Below, in pieces: positions 49,901 to 64,000 of a DNA stretch of 64,000 nucleotides. The DNA is from Thermoguttaceae bacterium (GTDB lineage: Bacteria; Planctomycetota; Planctomycetia; Pirellulales; Thermoguttaceae): positions 16,601 through 80,600 of the forward strand of contig JAFRXD010000026.1 of the NCBI GenBank assembly GCA_017441605.1. Direction: 5' to 3'. The first letter of the stretch is position 1. Each line of letters starts with the position of its first letter. The notes beneath the pieces are model-generated. The model searched no databases. It was not told where the DNA came from and worked only from the letters and a program-made list of their open reading frames with translations. The translations under genes were made by a program, and so were the position numbers.

Positions 49901-52900
49901 TCCAAGATTTCCGCGAGAGCGTCCTGCCCGCGCTTCGCGAGCTTCGCGCCGCGATAACCCCCGGCGTTCCGGTTATTTATTTCGGAACGGGCAATCCGGC
50001 GCTCCTGCCGTCGTTCGGAGAATTGGGAACCGATTGCGTCGGGGTCGATTGGCGAATTCCGATCGAGCGCGCTTGGGATCTAATCGGGCGCGACCGCGCG
50101 ATTCAAGGGAACCTCGACCCCGCGGTTCTGCTCGCGTCCGAGAGCGTCGTCGAGCGCGAGGCGACGCGGATCCTCCGCGCGGTCGGATCAAAACCGGGAT
50201 TCGTCTTCAATCTCGGGCACGGAATCCACAAAGAGACCCCCGTCGAGAACGTCGTTCGACTCGTCGAAACCGTCAAAAATTTTAGGGCGCGGCAATGAAA
50301 GATCGTCTCGTCGGAGAAGAGCTCGGCTGGGCGCTTCTCGCGCTAGTCCTTTTCGCCTTGGCGTCGAGCGGGAACGGAGCGCTCGTCGGCCCCGAGCGAA
50401 AAACTCGCGAAACCGATTCCGCGAGCGACGCGCGCTATGAAATCGACTCGGCGTCGCGATTCGCGTCGTTCGAGGGCGCGTTCGAAGTCGAGTCGGTTCT
50501 CGACCTGTCGAGCGCTTCTCGGCGCTCCGGACGAGCGCGAGGGGGCTCGGCGAGACCCGTTCTCTCCAAATCGTCTCAAATCAAACAATTCCGCTCGTTG
50601 TCGGAGCGGCTCCTCGTCGAGCGCTCGCGACTGGCGGGCTATTTCTATCGTCATTTCTCGACCTCGCGAACTAGGTCGATTTCTCTGTTTCTCGTTCTGA
50701 AAAAACTCCTCGATTGAAGACGCGTCCCGTCGCGTTTTAATCTTCTTCTTCTCCTCGTCCGCATCGGCCGAATTGCTCCAATAAATTCGACCGTTCGGGA
50801 GAGGTTCGCGTTATCGATGGAGTTTACCAATGAATTTGATTTCCGTCTACTGTTTCCTCCCGTTAATTCCTTTGTTCGTCGTCGCTTGGCTTTTGCAGCG
50901 CTCGGCGACGCGAACGGTCGAAGCCGCGTCCAAGAAAGCGGTCGAAGTCGTTTCCAAAGACGCGCTCGAGAAATTCTTGAGCGATTCCGGTCTCGAAAAG
51001 ATCGACGTCGTCAAGAGTTCCAGCTACGTCCAAAACGAGTTCGACGAAAAGGAAAACAAGATCTATTTAAGCCCGGAAACCTTCGAAAGCGTCGACCTCG
51101 GATCGCTCGCCCTGGCGCTACGAGCCGGGGCGCAAGCGAAAACGGTTCGAGAACAAACGGGATTCGCCGCCGTCGCGAACAAATTTCGCGGATTCCAAAC
51201 CCTCTTCTTCTGGGTCGCGTTCGGAGTTCTCGCGTTCGGAATTATGTCGGGACAGTTCGCGACGTCGGGGATTGGGTACCTAATCGCGCTCGCTTCTTGG
51301 CTTTGCGGCAAACTAAAGCGCGACTCGCTCAAGAAAATCGACGACGTCGCGGTCGAGTTCGTCCGAAAGAGCGAACTACTCCCTAGCGACGCGCTCGAAG
51401 CGCTCGAGCGAACCTTGTCGGCGCTTCGCAAACTCTAACGCGTCGCGGCGTTAGCGATTTCGCCAGAAGTTCGGCGAGAAGAGCGCGAGGATCGTCCATA
51501 TTTCGAGACGACCGAGGAGCGCCGCCCAGCCGAACAAGAATTTCGTCGGATCGGAAAGGGCGCCAAAATTGTCGAAAGACCCCAAGACCCCGAACGCCGG
51601 TCCGACGTTCGCGTACATGGAAATGGACGCGACGTAAATATCGCTCATCTTCTCCACTTGCGACTCGTGTCTCGCGAGCCAAATCGCGTCCGGTTCCAAC
51701 GCGGTAACGATCGCGGCGGTAACGAAAATCAGCGAGCTAAACGCGAAGAGATAAGCGACCGCGGCGTGGAGCCGCTCCTTGTCGACGATCTCCCCGTCGA
51801 TCCTCGTCGACCGAACCACGTTCGGACTAAACGTGGCGGCCAGGCTTTGCGAAATCGATTTCCACGCGAGAAGCGCGCGAATTACTTTCGCGCCCCCCGC
51901 CGCGCTTCCGGCGCAGCCGCCTATGTACATAAGAATCGCCAAGATAATCAGCGAGGTGGAATTCCAGTACTCGTAACGGTAGGTCGCGAAACCGGCTCCC
52001 GTGGCGAGCGAAATCGTCTGGAACGACGCGCGGCGAAAAGACTCCCACAACCCCGCGCGAGGCGCGGAAGCGGCGATCGTCTTGTTCGGGCGACGATTCA
52101 AATTCTCGGGATCGTCCGAACCGTCGTCAATTATGTAGCGGTCCAACTGCCCTCCGACCTCGACCGCGACGTCGGTCTCTTCGGGCAACGTTTTCTTAAA
52201 GTCCCGATGGACGACGCCAAAGAATGTGGTCGCGGCGATTCCAACGATCAGAAGGCTCATAAACAGGCGCCATTCGGAATCTCGAAAGAGCTTCCCGGGT
52301 TTCCCGACCGCGCACCAGTAAATCAACCAGTAATTCGTCCCGCTAGCGATCATAAAGAAGCACAAGACGATCTCGACCGCAAGGCCGTTGGCGTTTGGAT
52401 CGGCGGTAAAATAGGCGACGCTCGCGTCGCGCGTGCTGAATCCTCCCAGCGCGACGACGGAGAACGCGTGAGAAATCGCGTCGAAAAGCGACGTTCCGCA
52501 GCACAAAAGCGCGACGCAACAGACAATGTTCAGCGAGATATAGATGAAGAACAAATACGAGGCGGTCGTTCGCATTTTCGCGGCGGGCGCGCTCGAAACG
52601 GATCGCTCTATTTTGAAAACCGCTTTCCCGTTGGCTCCGTGCCCCAGCAGGGCGACGAAGAAACAGATCACTCCCAACCCCCCGAGGAAGTGCGTCGTCA
52701 TTCGCCACATAAGAATCGTTCGAGGAAGCGTCTCCTTGTTCTCGAGCGAACTAAAAACGGTCGCGCCGGTCGTCGTCAAACCGGAAGCCGATTCAAAAAA
52801 AGCGTCGCAAAAGGACATAGGAGTGTCCGTCGCGCGAAGAACCCCCGCGAAAAGATACGGAAGGGCGCCTAGAAAAACCGCCATTATCCAGCTTAAAGCG

Positions 52901-55900
52901 ACGATAACGATCGCCTCTTTGCGAAACAATCTTTCTTTGTCGGCGCCGCGTCCAAAGAAGGCGAGCGCCCCCGCGAGCGCCATCGAGATTCCCCCGCCGA
53001 AAAGGAGTCCTCGAGCGCCCTGCAATTCGTTGGATCCGCCTCCCAAATAAGCGGAGCCCCAAGGCAGACACAAAAACATGCACGCGCCGACGATCGCGGC
53101 GACGGTTCCCAATACGGCGCTGATTATTTTATAGTTCATAACAGGACTTGCGGCGCGATTTTCGAAGTTATTCGTCGACCTCGACGCGCTCCACGGCGTT
53201 CCCTTCGACCCGCCGAATCGCTTTCTTAAATTCGAGGAGGGAGACGAGTCCGATCGCCTTCGACGTCGAAAACCCGGTCGCTCGAACGAGTTCGTCCACG
53301 AGGATCCGCTCGGAACCGATCGCGTCTAAAAGCGCGTTTTCCTCGGGGCTTAGATCGGTCGGGCGCGCGAATTTTTTAGGTTCCGTCGGTTTTGAAGCGG
53401 ACGAGGAACCCGAATCGGTCGCGTTCGAAACTTCCGTCTTATCGCCCTTCTTCTTTTTCTTCGAGCGCTTTTCGCTCCCCTTCTCTTTCGACTTGCTTCG
53501 CGTGTCGATCGAGGCGATCGCGCTTTCGGTAACGCCGAGCGTTCCGGGAACGACGCCCGTCTTCTCGCTTCGCGCGGTTATGGCGCCTTGCGGCAGCTCG
53601 AACTCCGGCAGCGCGGCGATCACGTCCTCGACCGACTCGACGAGAGTCGCGCCCTCGCGAAGCAATTGGTGACACCCCGCCGAAAAAGGAGAATCGACCG
53701 AACCCGGCGCGGCGAAAACCTCGCGATTCTGTTCCGAAGCGCAACTCGCCGTGATTAGCGAGCCCCCTTTAAGCGCCGATTCGACGACGATCACTCCGAG
53801 GGAAAGTCCGCTAATGATACGGTTGCGCGCCGGAAAATTGCCGCGAAGCGGCTTGGTCAACGGGTAATATTCGCTAATCAGCGCGCCCCCGCTTTGAATA
53901 ATGCGCGCCGCCAAATCCTCGTGCTCTCTCGGATAGACGTCGACGACTCCCCCTCCGAGCACCGCGAGCGTTCGCCCCCCCGCGTCGAGCGCGCCTCGGT
54001 GCGAGTTGCCGTCGATTCCGAGCGCCAAACCGCTCACGACGGTAAAGCCCGCCTCGACCAATTCGCGCGCCAGGCGCGTCGCCAGTTTGCTCCCGTAGGG
54101 GGTCGCGGAGCGCGTTCCGACCATCGCGATCGCGGCTCGATCCCTCGGCTGCAGCTTGCCGCGGACGTACAAGATTCTCGGGGGATTGTCGATCTCGCGC
54201 AATCTCGAGGGATACCTCGCGTCGTCGCGAAAGAGGATTCTTATCCCGTGTTGATCGCAGAACTTGATAAGATAGGCGGGGTCGAACGTCGAGCGAAGAT
54301 CGCGAATTTTTTTCGCCAGACTCGCTCCGACGCGCTCGACCCGCTCCAACTCCTCCGCGGGAGCGTTGAGAACCTCGGTCGCGGAACCGAAGCGCGCCAC
54401 GAGGCGCTCGGCGGTAATCGGGCCGATTCCCTCGACGGTCGCGAGCGCGATTTCGTCGACGAACTCTTCCGGTTGGATAAAGCGCAAATTCTCGCCGTTA
54501 GTCGTCCACCGACTCGCGGCGGAAGAATCGAGCCCTCGGTCGGGCGGATTTTGAGCGGTTCGCGACGTCGCGCTCGCGTCCTCGTGGAACATAGTCGGGA
54601 TGGGGGAAAGGGTTGGGAAAATATCGCGTCGCTCTCCTCGCGACGACGCCTTTCGGTAAATTCTAAAGGGGAGCCGCCCTTTGACAAGCCCCCCCAAAAG
54701 CGCGTTGGATCCGACAAAAAAAGCGAGTCCGCGTCGTTGCGAACTCGCCTTTGGTCGCGATTATATCGGTTCGTTCGCCGCTAGACGAACTCCGGGCTTC
54801 GCCCTTTGAGCTGCTGTTGAAGTCGGCTAATAATCGCGCTGTGCATCTGACTAACCCGGCTTTCGCTAAGATCGAGAGTCGCGCCGACTTCCTTCATCGT
54901 CATTTCTTCGTAGTAATAGAGGATAATAATCATGCGCTCGTTGCGATTCAGACCTTTGGTCACAAGCCGAATCACGTCCGATTTCTGGAGTCGAGCGGTC
55001 GGATCCTCCCCTCGTTCGTCCTCGACCAAATCGATCTCGCTAACGTCTTTAGAGCCGTCGGTCTCGAACCATTTCTTGTTCAAGCTCACGAGATTGACCG
55101 CGTTGGCGTCGTTCATCACGCGCGACAATTCCGCTTGGTCGACGTTAAGTCGCTCCGCGAGCTCCTCTTGCGTCGGAAGCCGACCGAGTTTGTCGGAGAG
55201 TTCCTTGTTCGCCTCCGCCAATTTTCTGGCTCGCGAGCGAACGAGACGCGGAACCCAGTCCATATTGCGCAATTCGTCGAGCATCGCCCCGCGGATCCGC
55301 GGCACGCAATAGGTCTCGAATTTTACGCCTCGATCCATATCGTACGCGTCGATCGCGTCCATAAGGCCGAACACGCCCGCCGACGCCAAGTCCTCGAGAT
55401 CGACTTCGTCCGGAAGCCGCGACCAAACGCGCTCGGCGTGGTACCGCACCAACGGCAAGTACTGCTCGATCAACTTATTGCGCAGATCCTCGTTCGAACG
55501 ATCGGCAATATAGTCTTTCCACATCTGAGCGAGCGCCTCGGGGTTAGACTGAGTCGCGATCATACTTTTCCTCCATGAAAATCGAAATCAAGACGAGACG
55601 TCCGCGTCCGGATCGAACGGCTCAAAACGATTCGCTTCGAGCCGTTTGATTCGGAGAAATCCTAGCGCGCGAGCTACGGACGATTCGTCGCGCGACAACG
55701 CGCCCCTAGGCGACCGAACGAGAAGTTCGGACGACGAGCGCTTTTCGCGACCCCGGCGGGCTTCCGTTCCCGTGAGAGCGCGTTCTCCTCAAGCCTTGAA
55801 ACGCTCGCGCCAAACCGAAGGCGACGGCGCGCTCCAAAGTCGAAAAACATATGGGCGAGACGCGTTTTCGCGCGCCGCGACCTCGAGGAACAAACCGGGA

Positions 55901-58900
55901 CAATCGGCGCCGCCGATTTAATCCCTCGCACTAACATTATCGGACTAGCCCAAAAAAACATTAGCGACTTTCGAGAAAACGAAAGGATTTCCGCAAGAGT
56001 CGAACTCAATGAACCGCAAAGAAAAACGCGAGCCCGAGGAGAACCGCGAGCTCGCGCGAAATGCGGTTTAGAAAGAGGGCGACCTTAGCGGCGCCCCTCC
56101 CGTTTTGGCAGAACTTCGTAGACCTTGCCGCCGGCGCTCGGAGCGCCGGGGTCGCGAGTCGTAACGGTAACGGACGCGAGATACGGGCGCGCCGGGGTTT
56201 CCGTTTGGTTTTGCGCGTCGTTTTCCGCGGGCGCGTTCGGATTGACGGCGGTTCCCGCGCCGCGATCGGCGACGGTCGGATCGCGCACCAGATTGGCGGG
56301 CGCGTCGTCGAGCGTCGGTTGGGAGTTCGGGTCGGCGTTGTTGTTCCCGGTAGAAGCCCCGTCGGAGCGCTCCGGAGTCGCGATCGGCTTCGCGGGCTCG
56401 CACGGTCGAGGATTCGCCGCGCTCGCGCTCGTTTTCGCGGATCGCGCCGACTTCGGATCGGAATCGGCCGGCTCTAAAACTCGAATCAGTACGGTCTCCC
56501 ACACGACGCGCGGAACGTTCTCCCATTTTCCGTCGACCAAGCGCCGCTCGACGATTCGACGAGGCTCCAACCCTCGCTCGTAATGATAGCGGTACAATTT
56601 CCCGTCGGTTCCGATCACCGTTCCGACCTCGTTCGCGTATTTCCACAGGTCGGTCTTCGAAACGGCTCCGCCGCGCGTCGGATCCGCCTCGTTCGGATTA
56701 CCCTCCTCCAATTTTCCGATTTTCGGAGCCTTGAAAGAGTTGTACGGTCCGATGTACGTGGTTCGCTCGCCGGAAGACCCCCAGACAAAGGCGCCGTTTC
56801 CAACGTCGTTGATCAGCGGACCGGTCGCCAAAGCGCTCGAGCCGCCCCCAAAAAAACCGAGCGCGAACGTCGCGCCTAGCCCCGCGCCTCTAACTGAATC
56901 GAAAAAACGCCGCATATTTTAAGCCGTTTATTTTACTTGTTATCCCCATTTTAACATTGCGGGGTCAAAAAAGAACCTCGCGGTTCGAGGCTCTCGTCTA
57001 GTAAAATACGGCGTCCGAACCAAAAATCAAGGCGATCTTTGAGGAACAAAATAGAAAAGATAAATAAAAAAGTTTTACTAAAACAGTAGTATCAAAAAAA
57101 CCTATTATAACGGACCGAGCGCGATAATAAAAAACCGACGAGAACCTTCGGTCGATTCTCGTCGGTTAAACGGTTCGATTTAGACGGTCGATTTCTTCGA
57201 CGCGCGGGCTTGTCACTCGGGCAACTCAAACTCCGGAACTTCTTCTTCCTCCGCGGTTTCCGAGGCTTCTTCGAGGATTTGCTCGGGCTCGTGGACGTCG
57301 GACGACTCTTCGGGAGACGCGGGTTGCTCGGCGTTTTCCGAAACGCCCTCCTCGGGAACCTCCGTTTCGGTCGCGACGGGGCGCCTAACCCGCTCGGTCG
57401 TTGGCGGCGCAAAAAAACCCTGGATCTTCCAAGCGGCGTAAACGATTACGGCGAGCCAAAAGAGCCAGAAAAGCGTCGCGGTAAAGGAAAACCTCGAGCG
57501 CGTTCCCTTGCGATTCTTCGTGCGCCATTCCTGCTCGCAGAACTTGCACTTCATTTTCGCGCGAGGGAAGAACTTGACCCAAGTCCTTCCACAACGCGGA
57601 CAAGTGTAATAGTATTTTCTCATTTCAAAAACTTTCGAGAGCTCGTCGACTTTCGTCGGAGCGCTCGCAATTTCTTTTTGAAAACGAACGAATCAAAACA
57701 ACGGGAGAATCGCGAGATCCCCAACCCCTTTCGGTCGGACGCTAAACGCGGCGGAAAAACGCGCTCGCCCAACCCGCAAAGGCGCATTGTACAACGAAAA
57801 AATACAAAATCAACAGTTTGCCCGAGCTTGAAAAAATTTTTTTCAAAAACTGCCGAAACAAAACCGTTCATTGTTCCTCGACCAAAAATCGCTCGGCGTC
57901 GAGCGCCGCGCAAGCCCCGGACGCGGCGGCGACGATCGCCTGGCGATATCGGTCGTCCGCGACGTCTCCCGCGACGAAAACCCCGGGACGGCTCGTATTC
58001 GTTCGGAAAGGAACGGGACGCTTAATAAAACCCCCTTCGACCAGTTCCAACGCCCCGTCGAGAAACTCGACGTTCGGTCGACGACCGATCGCGACGAAAA
58101 CCCCCGAGGTTTCGACCTTAAAAGGAGGCGCCTCGGGCGAGAGCGCGTCGTTCAGCAGAACGCCGGTCACCCCGTCCTCGTCGTTTCCCAGAATCTCGCG
58201 AACCGTCCGATTCCAGAGAAATTCGATCTTTGGATTCTCCGCCGCGCGCTCCGCGAGGATTTTCGAGGCGCGCAACTGGTCGCGACGGTGAACGACGAAT
58301 ATTCTGCTCGCGAATTTCGCGAGATATTCGGCGTCCTCGAGCGCCGAGTCGCCGCCGCCAACGACGACGACCGGGCGATTCGCGAATCGAGGGGAAGCTC
58401 CGTCGCAAACGGCGCACGCGCTTACGCCCCTATTTTTAAACCGCTCCTCCGAGGGAAGCCCCAACCAGCGAACGGACGCGCCGGTCGCGATAATCGACGC
58501 TTTCGCTTGTATCGTCGTTTCGTTCGAGATTCTTAACTCAAAGGGACGTTTGTCGAAATTTACCCCCAAAACGTCCTCGTCGAGAACCCGAGCGCCAAAA
58601 TTCAGCGCTTGTTGGCGCATGAGTTCGACGAGAACGCCGCCAAAAACGGATATTTTTTCGTCGTTCCCGCCAAGGGCCTCCGGCGGCAGCGCGGCGAGTC
58701 GATCCTCGTCGAGCGCCGAGGCCAGGTAGCCGCCGAGCGCTCCGACCGGAAATCCCGGGTAGTTTTCGACCTCGGTCGTCGTCGCGAGTTGCCCCATCGG
58801 CAAAGTTCCTCGCTTTTGATTCTCGGGGGTTAGGGCGCCCTCGATCACGAGCGGATTCAGGGCGGCTCGCGCGGCGTACAAGGCGGCGCTCCATCCGGCG

Positions 58901-61900
58901 GGACCGCTTCCAACGACGACAAGATTCTCCAATTCCATCGGCGATTCCTCCTTATTCGGGCGGACGGATTAACGACAAAAAAACGCGAGTCGCGGAGACT
59001 CGCGCGTTTTCTTTGGCGACTATTTAGGTCGGAGACTCGACCCTTAGAATCGACTCGGGGGGACGAATTGCATCGGAACCCCGTCGTCCTCGAAGGCGCT
59101 TCCGGTCGACGCGCTCGGCGAGTAAGACCCCGCGCTCGACAAGGGGCGCATAATCGAGCTCGGCAACTCTTCGATCTGTTCCGCGTCGTCGCCGCTCAAT
59201 TCGAAGTCGAGCGGTTTCGGTTCGGCGCCGCGATAGGCTCCGAGCGAGCCAAATCCGGACGCGTTTTCTTGGCGCTTGGCGGGATAAGCCCCGACCGTTT
59301 GCGGACGATACCCTTCGCCGCCGGTCGTCCCGCCGTTCGACGCGGCTCCGTCGCAACCCGGGGCGGCGCAATTCGGAGCGTCGCAAGTTTGGGGCGCGCA
59401 AGTTTGGGGCGCGCAAGCCGGAACGCCGCAGTTGTCGGTTCCGGGGGCGAACTCTCCGTAAGGCGCGGCGAAATCGCCTTGCCAGTAGCCGGTTTGCTCG
59501 ATCGCGCCGCCGAGAGTCGGGTCGCCCTCGAAACCCGCGAGTTCGACCCCGTTCCAAGACCCGGTTTGGGCGAGCGCGACGGGCTCGGCGTTTTCCGCCG
59601 CGCGCCGCTTCGGAGAGAAGCGGTTCCAGAAGGAGGCGAGCGACCAACGAATCCGCGAGGTTCTCGCCTTCATTCTAGCGCCGATTCTAGTCGCGGGCAA
59701 GTTCGAGCGCAAATTCGACGGCAACGGGGAAGTCGTCGGGAGGACGTCGGAATAGCCCTCCGCGAAACGTCGCGCCTCGAGGTCGAACTCGGCGTTGGCG
59801 AGATTGACGCCCTGCTCGAAGCGGCGATTCGCCGTTTCGTTTTCGTAGGCGACGCGAGTTCGCGCGTCCATATAGTCGACGTTCGCCATCGGCTCGTAGT
59901 AGCTTCTATCGCAAATCTTGGCTCCAGACGGAGTTTGGCGATAGAGAGGCGAGGAAACGCCGCCGTTCGGGGACTTGCTCTGCCATCCGAACTTTCCGGA
60001 CAAAACGCCGCCCTTGGTTTGGTTCTTGTCCCAAAGAAGGGAGCTGGGCTTGTGCGCGATCTTATTGGAGAAGACTCGCGCGTCGTCGAGAATCGGGTAA
60101 AGTTTCTCGGTTAGCTCCTCCGCGTTTTCCACGATGCGGCGCAATTCCGCGCCCGCGTCTTTGTCGGTGAGCATTCCGAGCGGCGTGTCGTGGTTTTCCA
60201 GCTGATCGTTCAAACTGTTCGCCAGCCGCGCGATGTTCTCGATCGCCCCCTTGACCTCGTCGATCGCCCCTTTGATCTCGACCGAACCCTCGTTGAGGGC
60301 GGTCATCATCTCGGGACCGTTATCGGCGAGCGAGGTGGTGAAAACGTTGATATTGTCCAAGTTCTTGTCGACCAGTTCGAACGTCCGATCGGAGCGCGCG
60401 AGCGTTTTTTTCAATTCGGTCGTGGCTTCGTTCGCCTTGTCCATAAAGATATCCGCTTTGCCCGCGATTTCGTCGACACGCTTCATAATGGACGGAATCT
60501 TCTGGGTCGCTTCCGTGATGTTCTCTTTAAGCTCCGCGTCGGTGACGACCTCGTCCATATGGGAGGCGAGCGACCGAATCGACACGAGCGTCTCGTTGAG
60601 CTCCGTGAACACCCCTTGCAGACGCTCCTTTTTCTGTTGGAGCTCGTCCTCGTCCCCGATGAAATCATTGAGATTCTTCATGAAGAGGGTGATCCCCTCG
60701 GACGCTTGGTTCACGTTTTGCAAGGCGAGCCCTAAATCCCCTTCGATATTGCTGAAAGAGGAAACGAAATCGGAGGATTTGGAACTCTCCAAAATGTCTC
60801 CCGCTTCCCGTTCGACCCGCGCTTTGCTCTTGTCAAAATTTGGATCGTCGACGATCTCGATGGACGCGTCCCCTAGAAACGTGCGATTAATCTTCGCGAC
60901 CTCGTTCGAGTAAATCTTCGCCTCCGGTTTCAGTTCGATCTCGACCTCGACGTACGACTCGTCCGGTTTGTCGTGCAAGACCACTGACGCGACCCTGCCG
61001 ATCTTGATCCCGTTCTTCAAGACGAGCGAATTGGCGCTGATCCCGGTTCCGTCGGAGAATTTGATGGTCATATGAGGACCGCCGCCGCCGCCTATGAAGT
61101 GGTTTTCGGATTGGAACAACACGGTCATAATGAACACGGCGATAACGATGCCTATGACCATAATGCCAATTGAGAATTCCATTCTTCGACTGTTCATTGC
61201 GACCGCTCCAAGCGAAAAAGGACAAGAGGCGCGCGAGCGAGCGGAACGTCCGGTTCGGGCGCGCGAGCCGACGGAATCGCAAATTCCCATCGGGCTCAAT
61301 TAGCGGTATCGGCGCCCAGAGGAGCGCCGTTTAGAAGAAATTTAACTTTTGTATAAATTTTAACGATTATTTTAGCAAAACCGTCTCTTTGATTCGATCC
61401 CCCGCTTCCCCTCGAATGAACTGAACGACGCGCGGATCTTCGCATCGTTCGATTTCGCTCGGGGAACCGTCGAACAGAATTTGGGACTCGTCGGGCTCTA
61501 GCCGGGAGGTCGGATAAAGCATCACGATGCGATTGGCGACCTGAAGCGCGGACCTCATATCGTGCGTTACGAGCACCCCGGAGACCTTGCGGCGATCTCG
61601 AGCCCCGATCATTAGTTGGTTCACGACGTCGCTCATAATCGGGTCGAGCCCCGTGGTCGGCTCGTCGTACAGCATTAGCTCGGGCTCCATTGCGAAGGCC
61701 CGCGCGAATCCGACCCGCTTGCGCATCCCCCCGGATATCTCGGAGGGGGTCTTGTCTCGAACGACGGCGGGATCGAGCCCCACTTCCTCGAGCAACCGAT
61801 CGACGCGCTCTACGATTTCGGAGCGCTTCATATGCTTGCGATGTTGTTTCAAAGGAAACGCGACGTTCTCGGCGACCGTCATGCTGTCGAACAGAGCCGC

Positions 61901-64000
61901 CATTTGAAAGACGAAACCGTAATGCGAGCGGGTCTCGGTCAACTCTTTGTCCGAAAGCTCCGACAGATCCTTTCCCTTGAACAAAACGCGCCCCGAGGAC
62001 GGCGAAATCAAGCCGATCATGCTCTTTAGCAAGACGGTCTTTCCGCAACCGCTCTCGCCGATGATCGCCACCGTTTCGCCGCGACGGATCTTCAACGTGA
62101 TATCGCGCAGCACTTGGAGGTCGTTGAACTCGACGTCCAAATTGAGAATGGCGAGCAACGGGGGACGGCGTCGGAGCGCTTTTTTTGCGCCGTTTTCGTC
62201 GACAAAGACGGTTCCCTCGATCTCGGCGGCTCGCGCCTCGAACGCGAGCGAATCCTCGCGCTCCCCGAGATTCTGAAATCGATACGGTCTGGGTTCGTTA
62301 TTTTTCGCGTCCATCGTTTCGTTTTTCTCCGTCCGCGCCAGGCGCGTCAAACGACCGAACCCGGTTTGGCCCCGGTGAGCCACATTTGAGCGTGGTCGAG
62401 AAACACGTCGAGCAATAGGTCTAAAAAGAGGATCGAAACGAACGACAATACGAAGGAGTTGGTCGCCGCCTTGCCGACGCCCTCCGCCCCGGCCCCGCAA
62501 CGAAAACCTTGATGGCAACAAATCAAGGCGATCGACGCTCCGAAAAAGATCGTCTTAAACATCCCCGCGAATATGTCGAACAAGGAGACCGCCCCGCGAG
62601 ACCATTCCCAATAGTAACTCCAGTCGACGTTTAGCAAAAAGATCCCAAAATACGCGCCGCCGACGATTCCCATAAGATCGGCGAAAAGGGTCAGGCCGGG
62701 AACGAGGATCAGGCAAGAAAGAAATCGAGGAACGACGAGATAGTGAATCGGGTTGACGCCCATGCTCGAGAGCGCGTCGATTTGCTCGGTAACGCGCATC
62801 GTCCCCAATTCGGCGGCGATGGAGCTTCCCACGCGTCCCGCGAGCATCGTCGCGGCGAGAACCGGCCCGAGCTCCTTCACCAAAGAAAGATTGATGGCGG
62901 CGCCGATGTGCGTCTCCAACCCCACCGCCTTAAACTGCGGATAAGCCTGGACGGCGAGAACCATCCCGATAAAGGAACCCGTCAACAAAATGACGGGAAC
63001 GCTCATCGCGCCTATATTGTAGAAGCAACTCGTCAACGAATCGCGCCTAGGTCCTTTGGCGAGCAGCCAAAAAATCGTGGACAAAGAGAAAACCGCGACG
63101 TTCCCCGCGTAGTTCACGCGTTGCGAAAAGAAGCCTCCTATCTTTCCTACTTTCGACGCAAACCGCTCCCAACGGGTCGTCCCCTCGATTCGCAAATTTT
63201 TGGATGTGCCCATCGTTTCGCTCGTTTTTCGCGGAAGTCTCGCCGGGGCTAGGACTCGCGCTCCCCGGACCGAACGCAATCATCGCGCGGAGCCCTTTAT
63301 CTCCGTATCGACCAAAACGGCCCGCGCATTAGTTATTATTGACGCAATCGTAAAATTTGTCAATATCCAGCGCGTTTTCCCTTCTTTTTTGACTTGCGCT
63401 ATTTTCAATTTTTCGATACGATGCAGAACGCGAGTTCCGAAAAACCGAAAAAACTTATCTAATCGTTAAGTTTTTTCTCTAGTTTTTCGCTCAAGTTCCG
63501 ATAAGATAAACGCGCCCGGTATTTTTTAAGGGCGCGAGGATTAATCGGAGACGGTCGGCGCCGGGAGGGCGCGCGGCGCGTCGCTTTTCGAAGACACGGA
63601 AGTCAAAGGAATTAGTAACGATGAAATCGTCGTTTGGATCGTCGCTCGCATTGCGCGCGACCCTCGTTCTAGTCGTCGCGATCGGAACGGTCGGTTGCCA
63701 GTCCGGTTTTAAATTTCGCAATCCGTTCTCCAAGGCTCCGGAAGCGTCTCGCGCCAATCCGCCAAAAGAATTGGACGACCTCGACGATCTAACGCCCCCG
63801 CCCGAGAATTACACGACCAGCGACGCGTCCGACGCGCCCAAAAAGTCGGAGTCGCTCGCTCAAAAAGGCAGCTACGAGGCGGAGGACTCTCGCGACAAAT
63901 CGGTCGCCGCGGAACCGGCTTCGGAAACCCTCGTCGCGTCGAAAGAAATCCCGATTTTGGGCGCGAAACCGGTCGAGCCGGAATCCGCCCCGATTACCCC

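Overview
The window looks like a chromosomal stretch of a planctomycete, probably a Pirellulales-like lineage. The signs are a DUF1559 protein with a prepilin-like N-terminus, three Gfo/Idh/MocA oxidoreductases (two with Tat-type RR signals), two groEL genes, many secreted or membrane-anchored TPR and hypothetical proteins, a small lipoprotein ending in a PYRTHGGI motif, and a strong bias for Arg/Ala/Ser codons of the CGC/GCG/TCG type. The taxon is inferred from gene content; no rRNA is present.

Layout. 0-9.2 kb: a secreted EEP-family hydrolase, a 55-aa ORF, a frameshifted oxidoreductase, a secreted TPR protein, a small lipoprotein, tRNA-Ala and tRNA-Val, then a two-gene minus-strand unit of a GH42-like glycosidase and a serine hydrolase. 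9.3-12.4 kb: an accessory patch with a membrane-anchored toxin-like protein (Hint-like plus HYD1-type ADP-ribosyltransferase domain), a tandem DUF6881-like immunity candidate and a decayed Rpn/PDDEXK transposase. 12.4-18.8 kb: eleven consecutive small membrane-protein genes on the minus strand. They appear to be built from two modules: an N-half (LFAD/LFAN/LFGN motif, TM, D-Y-R motif, TM) and a C-half (TM, ALFxKP motif, RRxxL+ motif, TM). These occur fused in four proteins and separate in the others. This array is the best candidate for an undescribed system.

18.9-30.6 kb: purC, a divergent murE-like ligase with an anchored NTF2-like protein, then a tightly coupled minus-strand operon (polytopic membrane protein, C-terminally short MnmE-like GTPase, 1735-aa TPR protein, HTH-Vsr fusion) whose start and stop codons overlap. 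30.7-37.2 kb: a chaperone supercluster, groEL2-groES-groEL1-dnaJ-grpE-fmdB-yacG. 37.5-39.5 kb: VanZ-like, NUDIX, a 49-aa membrane peptide and ispE, all overlapping.

39.7-50.7 kb: a membrane-anchored hypothetical, an outer-membrane beta-barrel, two Tat oxidoreductases, nifU, the DUF1559 protein with its partner lipoprotein, tyrS and hemE. 50.8-58.9 kb: a degenerate zinc-peptidase homologue, trkH, dprA, a FliA/WhiG-type sigma factor, secreted and zinc-ribbon hypotheticals, and trxB. 59-63.2 kb: an mlaE-mlaF-mlaD lipid-transport operon with an unusually long, Cys-rich MlaD. The window ends inside a lipoprotein gene.

Clear sigma70-like promoters (TTGACA/TATAAT class, 16-17 bp spacers) and intrinsic terminators can be read for many units and are listed. 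I saw no CRISPR array, rRNA, prophage or intact insertion sequence.
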